64,000 bases of DNA from Mesorhizobium wenxiniae (GCF_002284535.1 NZ_NPKH01000033.1:131800-195799); one strand, 5' to 3'. Shown: positions 8,946 through 17,735, counted from the first letter of the stretch. Notes: a model not told the origin generated them from the letters alone. Translations and numbers: made by a program.

Positions 8946-9427
8946 GCCCCGAATTTCGTCCCCGGAGCGGTATAACTGCCGCGGTGGCAAAATGTTTCGC
9001 CGGGTTGGCAGGCCAACGGACTGTCATCTATTTGCAGTGCAAGGATGCCTGCCCTAGTCGCAGGGAAGGAACATCTCCTTCTCCTAAGCGACGGCCTCGA
9101 AGGCCTGACGCACCTCCGGTGGGGCTACCCCGTCCCAAACCCATCTATGCAGGAACTGATCGCTTTCTTCCACTCAGGCCCCCTCTTAGGCAGTCATGAG
9201 TTGCTAAGGCTCCCTCGACGTGGTTGATCCCCAGGCAATCCAGGTCTCGGTCGATCCTGACGAAGAACCAGCCAGGACGCGATCATGGCCCGTAGTTTGC
9301 TGCGCCCTTGCGGCAGAGCCGGCCTTGCGATCACCGTTACGTTATGGACTATCGCTATGGACGATCGCAGGAACGCGAATGAAATAGTCATGGCACAGCC
9401 ACGACGCCTCGGCCCCGGTCGTCCCTG
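8946..9427. other. Intergenic region between the two glycosidase-like genes
   Basis: About 480 bases with no convincing gene. The part nearest the upstream gene (9374-9412) repeats the terminal bases of the GH5-like gene; the rest shows no recognised motif. It looks like a deletion or recombination scar. Confidence 0.5.
9374..9412. repeat. Copy 2 of the 39-bp repeat; remnant of a second GH5-like 3' end
   Basis: Matches 7450-7488. Read on the minus strand it ends RGVVAVP then a stop, parallel to RGVLAAP then stop of the intact GH5-like gene, but no gene body precedes it. Most simply it is the tail left by loss of a paralogous glycosidase. Confidence 0.55.
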
Positions 9428-10351
9428 TTAGGCGACTCGTGAAAGGACTTGCTGATCCAGGTCGCACCTAGCCAGTCCGAAACGCCAGCGATGGTTCGTT
9501 GCCTCACGTCTGCTCTGGTAAAACAAGGTCAGTTTCCCGCCCTCGATCATTACCGTCGAATGGCCGTTCTCCCCAGGCTCACCAGGATCCAGCACGGGGC
9601 CGACCGACACGTAGGGACCCTGGACGTCGTCGGCGATGGCGAAGAATACGCGCTGACGACTTCCGCGCGGACCCTCGGGAAGGAAGCAGGTGGCGTTGAG
9701 AAGCACGCGACCGTCGGGCAGTTCGACCAGTTGGGCGCCCTCGATCCCCCATTCGTAGTCCGGATGCTCGCGCGCATTGTGATGGGGAACGTCGAGATGG
9801 TCCAATATCTTGCCGAGACGTTTCCACGGCCCGAACCAGGAATCGGATTGGCTGCGCGCCAGATAGACGTCAGGCTGCGGCACCCTGGTGAATTTAGGCA
9901 TGCCTGAATAGACGATGTAGCGCTTGCCGCCGATGATCGCCGGATGGGGATCATAGATCCCGTCCTCATCGGTGCCCGGCAGGGACAATATCGCCGGTTT
10001 CAGCACCACCCAGTTGAAGCCATCATTGGAAACCGCATGTTCACAACGTCCGCCCGACTTCATGAATTCGGTCTGGATAAACATATGGAAGACGCCGCAT
10101 TCATGAATGACGCCGGGCGCCGCTATGCCCGATCCGGTTACCGGCAAGTCGAGCGCCTCATGCTCAGTCCACGGCCCATAAAGGTCCGGAGCCGTGGCAT
10201 GTAGTATTTTCCAGCTCTCGGTCGTGACAGTGCCGCTGGAACCGAAGACGTGCCAAACCTCGCCGTCGAACACTGGACAAGGATCCTTCAGATCATCCAC
10301 GGACTGCGGGTGAAACAACGGAAAGACGTTGGTTTCAAAGTTGAACTTCAT
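9428..10351 (-). CDS. Glycoside hydrolase family 43-like five-bladed beta-propeller protein
   Basis: About 307 residues from the ATG at 10351 (MKFNFETNVFPLF). Repeated DP and W-containing blades (KDPCPVFDGEVWHVFGSS, DGIYDPHPAIIGGKRYIVYS, NGHSTVMIEGGKLTLFYQSR) suggest a GH43/GH32-type five-bladed propeller. Asp residues at the start of blades and the EWGIEGAQLVELPDGR region would line the pocket. No signal peptide is seen. An open frame extends 81 codons further upstream, but that part has no family resemblance. A frameshifted relative of the region around NAREHPDYE lies at about 19780-19975. Substrate unknown; it may act on arabinose- or galactofuranose-type linkages, which is only a guess from the neighbouring mutase. 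Confidence 0.7.
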   Translation of the reverse strand: MKFNFETNVFPLFHPQSVDDLKDPCPVFDGEVWHVFGSSGTVTTESWKILHATAPDLYGPWTEHEALDLPVTGSGIAAPGVIHECGVFHMFIQTEFMKSGGRCEHAVSNDGFNWVVLKPAILSLPGTDEDGIYDPHPAIIGGKRYIVYSGMPKFTRVPQPDVYLARSQSDSWFGPWKRLGKILDHLDVPHHNAREHPDYEWGIEGAQLVELPDGRVLLNATCFLPEGPRGSRQRVFFAIADDVQGPYVSVGPVLDPGEPGENGHSTVMIEGGKLTLFYQSRREATNHRWRFGLARCDLDQQVLSRVA

Positions 10352-10639
10352 TCCTTGCGGCTCTCTCACGGTGGCTGCCCTCTTCGGCCATCTGTGGCGA
10401 CCAAAACGAATCATGCGCGGCTCATTAACTCTTATACCTGCGCTCATGAATGGTTGTTGAACGATTGAGCGGATTTCAGCCGTTCTGTGGCAATGCGCCA
10501 CATTTGGCGAGATATGAAGCTGCAAGCGCCTCCGCCTTGGCCGAGGCGACGTGTCCGTCGGGTGTTGGTAGCAGCGCCGCTTCTCTTCGAACAATTGCGC
10601 AAGTGGCCGGCTCGGCGGCTACAGCCAATTAAAATCCGT

Positions 10640-10664
10640 GGAACAACTTACTCAAATAAAAGTT
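10640..10664 (+). promoter_or_regulatory. EcfG-type (general stress response) promoter
   Basis: GGAAC (10640-10644), 17-base spacer, GTT (10662-10664). It is oriented toward the glycosyltransferase gene, whose ATG is 92 bases downstream. The base before GTT is A rather than the preferred C. Confidence 0.55.
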
Positions 10665-10701
10665 AGATGTGCGGATAAAGGTTTCATCAGGAGCGCGCTT
10701 C

Positions 10702-10719
10702 GATTAACATATGTTAATC
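10702..10719. promoter_or_regulatory. Perfect 18-bp palindrome, probable operator
   Basis: GATTAACATATGTTAATC reads the same on both strands. It lies 38 bases after the EcfG-type -10 and 37 bases before the glycosyltransferase start, a plausible place for a repressor or activator. The protein that would bind it is unknown. Confidence 0.45.
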
Positions 10720-10755
10720 TGGAGATTAAAAGCTATAACTAAAGAGGCTTCTTAC

Positions 10756-11928
10756 ATGAAAATAGCGGGTTGCAAAAAAAATAAATCGAATATGCCCATA
10801 AAATCGTCTATTATACTTTGCTTCTCTCACCTCAGGTGGGATTTCGTACACCAACGCCCGCAGCATATTCTGACGCACGCCTCAAAACAGCAGCAGCTAA
10901 TTTACTTTGAGGAGCCGGTCTACGAGGAAATACGCTATCCTTCGATGCGGGTGAACGATCGATCTGCAATGATCACAATCGTAACCCCGGTTCTTCCGGC
11001 CGGCATTTCCGCAACAAAGGCAGACGCTATCCAGCGCAGATTCGTCGACCAGATCGTCAACTCAACTCCGCATGACCGGCTGACTAAATGGTACTACACG
11101 CCCATGGCGCTGCGTTTCAGTGACCATATAGCTTGCGATGTATGCGTCTACGACTGCATGGATGAACTCTCCGCCTTCAAGAACGCACCGGCAGAGTTGA
11201 CGCAGATGGAAAAGGCGCTGTTCCAGCGCGCTGATGTCGTGTTCACGGGCGGGCAGAGTCTGTACGAGGCCAAGCGAAGCCTCCATAAGTCGATCTTTCC
11301 CTTCCCAAGCAGCATCGACGTTGCGCATTTTCACAAAGCAAGAGAGCCCGGCGATGACCCTGTAGACCAGGCAGACATACCTCACCCGAGAGTGGGCTTC
11401 TTCGGCGTGATCGACGAACGGCTCGACGTTGAAATGATCGCACAGGCGGCTGCGGCAATGCCCGACGTGCATTTCGTCATGCTTGGCCCGGTGGTCAAGA
11501 TCGACCCGCTCAGCCTGCCGAGCGCAAGCAACTTGCATTGGCTGGGTGCCAAATCCTACGCCGACCTGCCTCGCTATCTCAGGCACTGGAGCGCCGGCTG
11601 GATGCCCTTCGCGCTCAACGAGGCGACACGCTATATCAGCCCGACCAAAACTCCTGAGTTCCTGGCCGCCGGACTGCCGGTGGTCTCCACGGCGATTGTG
11701 GACGTCGTGCGCACCTATGGCGCCGAAGGCCTGGTCGACATTGTTGACGCCGAAGACATCGAAACCAAGCTTCGGTCCCTTCTGTCACGTCCCCGGAATT
11801 TCCTGTTGAAGGAAGTCGATGCCTACCTCGCCAACATGTCCTGGGAACGAACGTGGGACGCAATGGCTGCCCATATCCAGCGCGCCTATGCAATGAAAAG
11901 CATTGTGCCTTTGCGCCGGGGAGCCTGA
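10756..11928 (+). CDS. Glycosyltransferase, family 1/4-like (GT-B fold)
   Basis: About 390 residues. The C-terminal half carries RVGFFGVIDERLDVEM, HFVMLGPV, LHWLGAKSYADLPRYL and the donor-site region SPTKTPEFLAAGLPVVST, typical of GT-B retaining glycosyltransferases. The N-terminal region RWDFVHQRPQHIL is common in exopolysaccharide glycosyltransferases. The ATG at 10756 is chosen because AAAGAGG precedes it at good spacing; an ATG at 10711 lies inside a palindrome. The first 60 bases are strikingly A-rich compared with the rest. The mutase gene follows after 2 bases, so the two form an operon, and a galactofuranose-containing glycan is the likely product. Confidence 0.85.
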   Translation: MKIAGCKKNKSNMPIKSSIILCFSHLRWDFVHQRPQHILTHASKQQQLIYFEEPVYEEIRYPSMRVNDRSAMITIVTPVLPAGISATKADAIQRRFVDQIVNSTPHDRLTKWYYTPMALRFSDHIACDVCVYDCMDELSAFKNAPAELTQMEKALFQRADVVFTGGQSLYEAKRSLHKSIFPFPSSIDVAHFHKAREPGDDPVDQADIPHPRVGFFGVIDERLDVEMIAQAAAAMPDVHFVMLGPVVKIDPLSLPSASNLHWLGAKSYADLPRYLRHWSAGWMPFALNEATRYISPTKTPEFLAAGLPVVSTAIVDVVRTYGAEGLVDIVDAEDIETKLRSLLSRPRNFLLKEVDAYLANMSWERTWDAMAAHIQRAYAMKSIVPLRRGA

Positions 11929-11930
11929 CC

Positions 11931-13100
11931 ATGTTCGATTGGTTGATTGTCGGCGCCGGCTTCGCTGGCAGCGTGCTCGCCGAACGTATCGCATCGCAAC
12001 GGCAGGAAAGCGTCCTGCTCATCGACCGGCGAAATCACATCGGCGGCAACGCCTATGACTGTTACGACGAAGCTGGAATTCTGGTCCACCGCTATGGGCC
12101 GCATATATTCCACACCAACGCCCGATCGATCATAGACTACCTCTCGCAGTTCACCGAATGGAGGCCTTACGAACATCGCGTACTGTCTTCGGTCGACGGA
12201 AAACTGCTGCCGATACCGATCAACCTGGACACGATCAATCGCCTGTACGATCTTGAATTGACGCCCGAGCAGTTGGAGGAGTTCTTCGCATCCCGGCGAG
12301 AAACGGTCGAGGAAGTCCGGACCGCCGAAGATGTGGTTGTGAGCACCGTTGGCAGGGAGCTCTACGAAAAATTCTTTCGCGGCTACACAAGGAAGCAGTG
12401 GGGTGTCGATCCGGCCCAACTAAGCAAGTCCGTGACTGCGCGGGTCCCTACGCGGATCAACCGCGATGATCGCTACTTTGGCGACACTTTCCAGAATATG
12501 CCGGCTGGCGGGTATACACGCATGTTTCATCGCATGCTGGACAACCCAAGGATCAAGATCATGCTGCAAACCGATTATCGCGAAATTCGCGACACGATCC
12601 CCTTTCAGCGGATGATCTACACCGGGCCGATCGATGAATATTTCGACTGGAGCCTTGGTCGTCTGCCTTATCGGTCACTGCGGTTCGAGCACGTGACGCT
12701 TGATTGCGAGCAGTTTCAGCCGGTCGCCGTTATCAATTATCCGCAGACGGAAAACTATACCCGCATTACCGAGTACAAGCATCTGACCGGTCAGCAGAGC
12801 CCGAAGACCAGCCTGACTTACGAATATCCAACCGATATCGGCGATCCCTATTACCCAGTGCCGCGGGCGGAAAACGAGGCGCTGTACAAACGCTATGAAG
12901 CACTGGCAGCGGCGTGCCCCGAAGTGTGGTTCGTCGGGCGCCTGGCCACGTACCGCTACTACAATATGGATCAGGTCGTCGGTCAGGGTCTGGCGACGTT
13001 CGCGCGCATTCAACAGAGCCTGCCGGCAAACGGCACGGTGCCGATGCTTACGCAGCGGACGATGCTCGGCCAACATTCGGAGCAGTTCCCCACCTACTGA
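11931..13100 (+). CDS. glf: UDP-galactopyranose mutase
   Basis: A 389-residue flavoenzyme that interconverts UDP-galactopyranose and UDP-galactofuranose. The N-terminal FAD-binding motif is VGAGFAGSVLAE, followed by DRRNHIGGNAYD and the active-site loop YGPHIFHT. Further family residues are FFRGYTRKQWG, RVPTRINRDDRYF and, near the end, GRLATYRYYNMDQVVG, which binds the flavin. Length and motifs fit bacterial Glf throughout. The ATG at 11931 comes 2 bases after the glycosyltransferase stop. It supplies activated galactofuranose for an envelope or exopolysaccharide. Confidence 0.96.
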   Translation: MFDWLIVGAGFAGSVLAERIASQRQESVLLIDRRNHIGGNAYDCYDEAGILVHRYGPHIFHTNARSIIDYLSQFTEWRPYEHRVLSSVDGKLLPIPINLDTINRLYDLELTPEQLEEFFASRRETVEEVRTAEDVVVSTVGRELYEKFFRGYTRKQWGVDPAQLSKSVTARVPTRINRDDRYFGDTFQNMPAGGYTRMFHRMLDNPRIKIMLQTDYREIRDTIPFQRMIYTGPIDEYFDWSLGRLPYRSLRFEHVTLDCEQFQPVAVINYPQTENYTRITEYKHLTGQQSPKTSLTYEYPTDIGDPYYPVPRAENEALYKRYEALAAACPEVWFVGRLATYRYYNMDQVVGQGLATFARIQQSLPANGTVPMLTQRTMLGQHSEQFPTY

Positions 13101-13124
13101 CGTGGCCCGCCCCTTCTTCGACCG

Positions 13125-14273
13125 CTACGAAACACCCGCCGCGAACAGTGTGCGCTGGCGCTCCAATTCATTTGCAACCGGCTGGCGAAGACTGCGCGAA
13201 CCGTCGGCATGAATCGTGGAGAATAAGCCGACTTCCGCGTGGCGCGAATTGTCCCAGCCGGGATACGCAGTCACCGGGTACAGACATATACCCTGAATCG
13301 GGGCACCACGGCTCATTGCGTCGCGGACCTCGTCGCAAACATAATGGAGCCATGCCGGCCGGCCTGATCCTTCAGCGCCTGTCTCGGCGATGAACATGGG
13401 CTTTCTGTAGCGCTGTGCGACTTCGACCAACATGTCGGAAAGCGCCCGATATTCGTGGTGGCCCATCGGTATCGTTGGCCCCTGAAAGTACCATTGGTTG
13501 TGCGGATAAAAGTTAAGCCCGATGACGTCGACACAGTCCTCGGTGCCGCCCAATTCGGGCTCGGCACGGCCCGTCAGCATGTCATAGGCTTCAAACTGGC
13601 CCTGACGAACATTTTCCGCGCGCCGCTGCTCGGCACGACTACGGTCACGGGGAGCAACATGGATTAGCGGTTCAGCCCATATGAACCGGCAATCAGGTTC
13701 GGCATCGCGCATCGCCTTGACGCCCGCAACCGCTGCCCTCACAAGCTGTCGCTTGAACCATCCCCGCTTCTTCGGCCCCACGCGTGGGAAATAGCCGACC
13801 TCTATCGCCCATGCGAAAAATGAGATCTCATTGATCGGGCACACCAAGGGAGCCACTCCTGTGATGGAGCGATGGACCCGGACAGCTTCAGCGGCGAAGC
13901 GGACATAGGCTTCTGTAAAGTCTGGGGCGCCTTGGTCTACGTGATCTGGTGAGCCATAGTGGAAGATATCCCAGACGACCTGCACCCCCGCCGCGTGAGC
14001 CGCTTCGATCATTGAGATCCAACCCGACCAGTCGAACACTCCTGGCGCAGTTTCAATCAGGTGCCAGCGCAAGCCGTCGCGGATCGTGCGAAGCCCAAGG
14101 GCAGCACAGCTGCGATAGTCGCCGAGAGCGTGTTTGTCGTGTGCGGTTGCGCGAATCAAATCGAGGCGCACTCCGTCGCCGCGCCGATGCGAGGAACATT
14201 CGAAGCCAGCCATGAAGAAGCTGGCAAACTCGGACGGATATTCGCCCGGCGGACGCGCCGGCTCGTCGCTCAT
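13125..14273 (-). CDS. Beta-glucosidase/GH1-like TIM-barrel protein
   Basis: About 382 residues. LRTIRDGLRWHLIE, GVQVVWDIFHYGSPD, CPINEISFFAW (probable acid/base Glu in NEI) and MFIAETGAEG (probable nucleophile Glu) match glycoside hydrolase clan A, closest to GH1 or GH10-like proteins. VIGLNFYPHNQWYF supports a barrel glycosidase. The ATG at 14273 overlaps the stop of a short upstream reading frame by ATGA; an in-frame GTG at 14351 would overlap that frame further. The gene converges with the mutase gene with only 24 bases between stops. No signal peptide. Substrate unknown; it belongs to the same polysaccharide cluster. Confidence 0.75.
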   Translation of the reverse strand: MSDEPARPPGEYPSEFASFFMAGFECSSHRRGDGVRLDLIRATAHDKHALGDYRSCAALGLRTIRDGLRWHLIETAPGVFDWSGWISMIEAAHAAGVQVVWDIFHYGSPDHVDQGAPDFTEAYVRFAAEAVRVHRSITGVAPLVCPINEISFFAWAIEVGYFPRVGPKKRGWFKRQLVRAAVAGVKAMRDAEPDCRFIWAEPLIHVAPRDRSRAEQRRAENVRQGQFEAYDMLTGRAEPELGGTEDCVDVIGLNFYPHNQWYFQGPTIPMGHHEYRALSDMLVEVAQRYRKPMFIAETGAEGSGRPAWLHYVCDEVRDAMSRGAPIQGICLYPVTAYPGWDNSRHAEVGLFSTIHADGSRSLRQPVANELERQRTLFAAGVS

Positions 14274-14371
14274 CCGTGCGACCCGTCGGCCAAGGCTCGC
14301 GCCAGCGCTCCCGCTAGGCGATCGACCGTTGCCAGTTCCGGCCCCCACCACAATTTCATTCGGGCCGCCAT
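14270..14371 (-). CDS. Short reading frame (33 codons) overlapping the GH1-like start
   Basis: The frame begins MAARMKLWWGPELATVDR and ends in the TGA of an ATGA overlap with the glycosidase start. The overlap is typical of translational coupling, so this could be a leader or the surviving 3' end of a deleted upstream gene. No ribosome-binding site or homologue was recognised. Confidence 0.3.
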   Translation of the reverse strand: MAARMKLWWGPELATVDRLAGALARALADGSHG

Positions 14372-14536
14372 CGCGTCGCCTCTGAGTGGTACGGGTGCAA
14401 GCGTCGAATGTTGACGAAGCGAGCGCGAGCGGGGGCGAGTCCAGGTGTTGTCGGTGAGCAGAGGTCGACCTCAGGATGACAGACTGGCGCTCTCAAGCCG
14501 AGCCTCGTTGATCGTCGTCGCGCTCCATAGTCCCTC

Positions 14537-14614
14537 CTAACGGAATCCGAGGAAGGAGAAGATCGCAAGCACGACAACGATAAAGCCGATGAGATGGCGC
14601 AATCTCCCCCACAT
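14537..14614 (-). CDS. Tiny single-span membrane protein (about 25 residues)
   Basis: MWGRLRHLIGFIVVVLAIFSFLGFR has a basic start and one 17-residue membrane segment, similar to short rhizobial membrane proteins. An EcfG-type promoter lies directly upstream, with its -10 only 10 bases before the ATG, so the mRNA would be nearly leaderless. A TTG four codons in, preceded by GGGGGAG, is the alternative start. The promoter context is the main support. Confidence 0.45.
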   Translation of the reverse strand: MWGRLRHLIGFIVVVLAIFSFLGFR

Positions 14615-14623
14615 TGCGTACCG

Positions 14624-14648
14624 AACTCGCCTGCGACCGTGAGGTTCC
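14624..14648 (-). promoter_or_regulatory. EcfG-type promoter
   Basis: On the minus strand: GGAAC (14648-14644), 17-base spacer, GTT (14626-14624), pointing at the tiny membrane protein gene. Confidence 0.55.
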
Positions 14649-14870
14649 CCTTCGGTTGAAATATTTCTGGTTGGGCGGGCGACCCGCCAACTTGGCATTT
14701 CTGCTCTGTACCTGCGGCAAGTTTGCGCCTCACCAACCAAGAGCGCCATGGCCCCTTCCTTTGGCAGTCAGCGGCTGGCTCTAGCCCAGTTCGGCGGTGA
14801 TACTGACTTGCGGCCCAGTCGGCGCCGCTGTCTCGCTACGCAGACGCCAGGTCGGCGGACAGACGTCAGG

Positions 14871-14948
14871 AATGCGCCAGAGATGATTATGAGGTTCGCG
14901 CTCTCGCCGCCTTGTTCCGCGCTCACTTTGCAGCGGCAAGCGGCGTGG
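14871..14948. repeat. Copy of the junction between the AI-2E and PilZ-like genes
   Basis: About 78 bases are some 93-95 percent identical to 23251-23330, with one single-base deletion. At 23.3 kb this DNA carries the last codons of the AI-2E-type gene and the first codons of the PilZ-like gene. Here the similarity stops on both sides, so this is a dead fragment. The rest of 14.95-15.30 kb shows no gene that I can support. Confidence 0.7.
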
Positions 14949-15303
14949 CTGGATACGGTAACGATGCAGGTTTCACGGCCTATGCGGCCGAAGCCGGCTA
15001 TACAGTGCCTCCCAGGGACGATCGCGGCTGCACGTTAGCGCGGCAGCGCCTATATCGATGGCACATATGGAATGCGCTTTCCCGACGACGGTCGAGCCGC
15101 CATCTGGTGTAGTACGTTCGGGCACATGCACCGCTCGTGAACCGCGCAAGGTAAGGGTGTCGCCGTCGATCGCCATCGAGACGCTTTCTCCCACCCTGGG
15201 CATCGCCTGAAAAGGCACTTCATCTATGTCGTTGCAGCCAAAACGGCCGATGTGGATCACTGTGCGAAGCCCGTGCACTGGGGAAGGGATAAATCCTGGA
15301 GCA

Positions 15304-15564
15304 CTACTTGTGGTCGATGCGACCAAACGGCGCTAGCTCAAGCGCTGCGACGCTCCTCCGAAAAACGCCCTCGCTTTTCCATCTCAGCCACAGCATCGCT
15401 TCACCCTTCAGCCCGTTCTGAAAAAGCATTATCAACGTACAGGTTACGGACTCGACGCCTTCGGGTGGATCACTCTTATCAAAGGCCGGACATATCCGGT
15501 CGAAAACCCTTTGCGAGGAGCTTAGCTCTTCGGGTGAAACCGGGGCTTGCTCGAACAATCTCAT
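15304..15564 (-). CDS. Hypothetical protein, 86 residues
   Basis: A soluble protein starting MRLFEQAPVSPEELSSSQ. The ATG at 15564 has a strong GGAGG five bases upstream, which decides the start against an in-frame ATG at 15624. Composition (amphipathic helices, few low-complexity stretches) looks like true coding. No family was recognised and no neighbour suggests a role. It diverges from the depolymerase-type esterase. Confidence 0.6.
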   Translation of the reverse strand: MRLFEQAPVSPEELSSSQRVFDRICPAFDKSDPPEGVESVTCTLIMLFQNGLKGEAMLWLRWKSEGVFRRSVAALELAPFGRIDHK

Positions 15565-15854
15565 CAAAACCTCCGGCCTCGAATTGGCAAAAGTACGATG
15601 TTCGCTCACCGGATGCCACGACATCGCCCGGCGACAATGGGATTTGTAGGCTCTCGTAGCGGGTGGGCAATTACATTTGATGCGTAAGTTCCATGACCCG
15701 CAAGAAATGCGCGGCGCACGTGAACGCGCCGGTAGCCGAAGGCATACCTACGAAAATTCCTGACTTCTCATTAACATTGTGCAGTGCAGCAATTTGCTGC
15801 ATCTACGTTGAATCCACCGCCGCTGTGTCGGCCACGGCAACCAAGGATAGCAAT

Positions 15855-17024
15855 TTGCGAAACATACCGGATACAATCGCCCGTCTTACGATCCTTCGCG
15901 CTCGTCAACCTCTGTGGGAAGCGACAAACGATAAGGATCGGTTATCCGATTTGACCGGGTTCGGTTCCAATCCTGGTGCTTTGCGGGCTCGCGTCTATGT
16001 TCCCGCCAAATTGCCCGAGGGCGCCGCACTCGTCGTCGTGTTGCATGGCTGTACGCAGAGCGCGACCGGCTACGATCATGGTTCCGGATGGTCGCTACTG
16101 GCTGAGCAGGAAGGGTTCGCGGTTCTGTTTCCCGAGCAGCAACGCGCCAACAACGCAAATCTCTGTTTCAACTGGTTTGTCCCAGGAGACATCCGACGCG
16201 ACAGCGGGGAAGCGCTATCCATACGCCAGATGGTTGAGGCACTGGTCGTCGCGCACAAGATCGATCGAGAGCGCATCTTTGTTACAAAACTTTCTGCGGG
16301 AGGCGCCATGACGTCCGTGATGCTCTCTGTCTATCCGGATGTGTTCGCCGGCGGCGCGATCATCGCCGGCCTTGCCTATGGCAGTGCGACGACGATTCCT
16401 GAGGCCTTCGACCGTGTGCGCGGCCATGGCGGCCCGTCTGAACAGGAACTGCCACGGCTTGTGCGTGCGGCCTCATCACACAAAGGTCCGTGGCCGACAG
16501 TATCGATCTGGCATGGGACAGCGGACAACACCGTTGTCCCTTTCAACGCTGATGCAATCCTGGTGCAATGGCAAGGCGTTCATTCCACAGACGCTAACCC
16601 AAAACGCTCGGAAACCGTCGATGGGCATATGCGGCAGGTCTGGTGTGACACGAGCGGGAGAGAGCTGATCGAAAAATTCAGCATCGCGGGCATGGGCCAT
16701 GGCGCACCACTGAAGACGCCCGGCGACAATGGCCTCGGCAGCGCGGGGCCTTTCATGCTGGATGTAGGGATATCCTCGACCCGCCATATCGCCTGCTTCT
16801 GGGGCATTATGGAGACAGGAGCGCAAGGCTCAAGGACAAAGATCTCCGCCGATGCCGCAACCCTTTCTGGAACCATACTCCAGCCGGCCGCGAAACGGAG
16901 GAAAAACCGCGGGCGGACCACGTTGTCGCGGCAAGAAAGACGGCCGCTCAATGCGGTTGGTTCGCAAGCCGATGTTACGAAAGTCATCGAGGACGCGCTG
17001 CGGGCGGCTGGCTTGATGCAGTAG
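15855..17024 (+). CDS. PHB depolymerase-family esterase
   Basis: About 389 residues. ARVYVPAKLPEGAALVVVLHGCTQSATGYD is the oxyanion-hole region of the PHB depolymerase esterase family (alpha/beta hydrolase). The nucleophile region is FVTKLSAGGAM, where the first Gly of the usual G-x-S-x-G is Lys. IWHGTADNTVVPFNA supplies the Asp and GMGHGAPL the His. Homologues begin RNIPDTIARL, so the TTG at 15855, preceded by AAGGA at seven bases, is the likely start. An ATG at 15693 would add 54 residues including a Cys-rich hydrophobic stretch that could be read as a weak signal peptide. It probably hydrolyses polyester or another ester; location uncertain. Confidence 0.8.
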   Translation: MRNIPDTIARLTILRARQPLWEATNDKDRLSDLTGFGSNPGALRARVYVPAKLPEGAALVVVLHGCTQSATGYDHGSGWSLLAEQEGFAVLFPEQQRANNANLCFNWFVPGDIRRDSGEALSIRQMVEALVVAHKIDRERIFVTKLSAGGAMTSVMLSVYPDVFAGGAIIAGLAYGSATTIPEAFDRVRGHGGPSEQELPRLVRAASSHKGPWPTVSIWHGTADNTVVPFNADAILVQWQGVHSTDANPKRSETVDGHMRQVWCDTSGRELIEKFSIAGMGHGAPLKTPGDNGLGSAGPFMLDVGISSTRHIACFWGIMETGAQGSRTKISADAATLSGTILQPAAKRRKNRGRTTLSRQERRPLNAVGSQADVTKVIEDALRAAGLMQ

Positions 17025-17079
17025 GAGGGATCCAGCGGCCGCAAAGTCAACTCTGAGGACTATGAAGAGGGAGAGAATT

Positions 17080-17103
17080 CCCCGCTACCTCTCGGCAGCG
17101 GGG
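17080..17103. terminator. Hairpin between convergent genes
   Basis: CCCCGCT and AGCGGGG form a 7-bp stem around a 10-base loop, midway between the convergent esterase and stress-protein genes. There is no long T-run on either side, so terminator strength is uncertain. Confidence 0.45.
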
Positions 17104-17111
17104 TTCCTCGA

Positions 17112-17714
17112 TCAAAGGCGGTTGCCGTCACGGGCACGGTCGCGCTCGATCTCGTCGGGGGTATAGTCTCCCGCATCGGCGTCGAATCCCGTCCAACCAC
17201 CCGCCTCGTAGTCCCTGCGACGTTCGGCTACATCGACAGATCTGGATTGACTGAGGATCTGCTCGACGCTCGGCACGAGCTCGTCCGCGACTTTGGCCGT
17301 GACCAGGGTCCCGCCACGTCGGATGCCCTCTGCGTAAACATGTGCATCGCTTTCCGGCACGCCGGCGTCCGTAAGGGCGCCGATGATTCCGCCGGCAGCA
17401 CCGCCCACCGCAGCTCCGGCAAGTGCACCTACGGCGGTGGCGGCAAGCCATCCTGCCGCCACGACCGGTCCGACGCCCGGAATGGCCATGATGCCCAGCC
17501 CTGTCAGCAACCCCCCAGCGCCACCTACCACCGCTCCTATTCCCGCGCCTCCGGCGGCATCTTCAGCGGCCTCAGAGCGGTCTTCACCATACCAACCGCT
17601 CGAATTGTTTGCGACGATGCTGATATCAGAAGCCGGGACTCCCGCTGCTTCCAGTTCGTCGACGGCATAGGATGCGTCGTCATAGTTGTCGAATAGTCCA
17701 GTTACTGTTTTCAT
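17112..17714 (-). CDS. General stress protein, YflT/GSP17M-type with glycine-rich core
   Basis: A 200-residue protein. The N-terminus MKTVTGLFDNYDDASYAVDEL and GVPASDISIVANN match the general stress protein 17M (YflT) domain. Residues about 50-110 are a Gly/Ala-rich hydrophobic region (GAGIGAVVGGAGGLLTGLG) like the glycine-zipper segments of membrane-associated stress proteins. The C-terminus is charged (RDYEAGGWTGFDADAGDY). It lies 21 bases after the DUF4142 gene on the same strand and would be transcribed with it from the EcfG-type promoter at 18529-18553. Molecular function unknown. Confidence 0.85.
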   Translation of the reverse strand: MKTVTGLFDNYDDASYAVDELEAAGVPASDISIVANNSSGWYGEDRSEAAEDAAGGAGIGAVVGGAGGLLTGLGIMAIPGVGPVVAAGWLAATAVGALAGAAVGGAAGGIIGALTDAGVPESDAHVYAEGIRRGGTLVTAKVADELVPSVEQILSQSRSVDVAERRRDYEAGGWTGFDADAGDYTPDEIERDRARDGNRL

Positions 17715-17735
17715 TTGCGTCTCTCCTTGGATTTT

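Noticed and set aside
14973..15326. 117-codon minus-strand frame, beta-rich in part
   Set aside because: VPFQAMPRVGESVSMAIDGD looks protein-like, but there is no ribosome-binding site and no family; could be a remnant.
15479..15670. 63-codon minus-strand frame overlapping the 86-residue protein
   Set aside because: The other frame has GGAGG at ideal spacing and better coding character.
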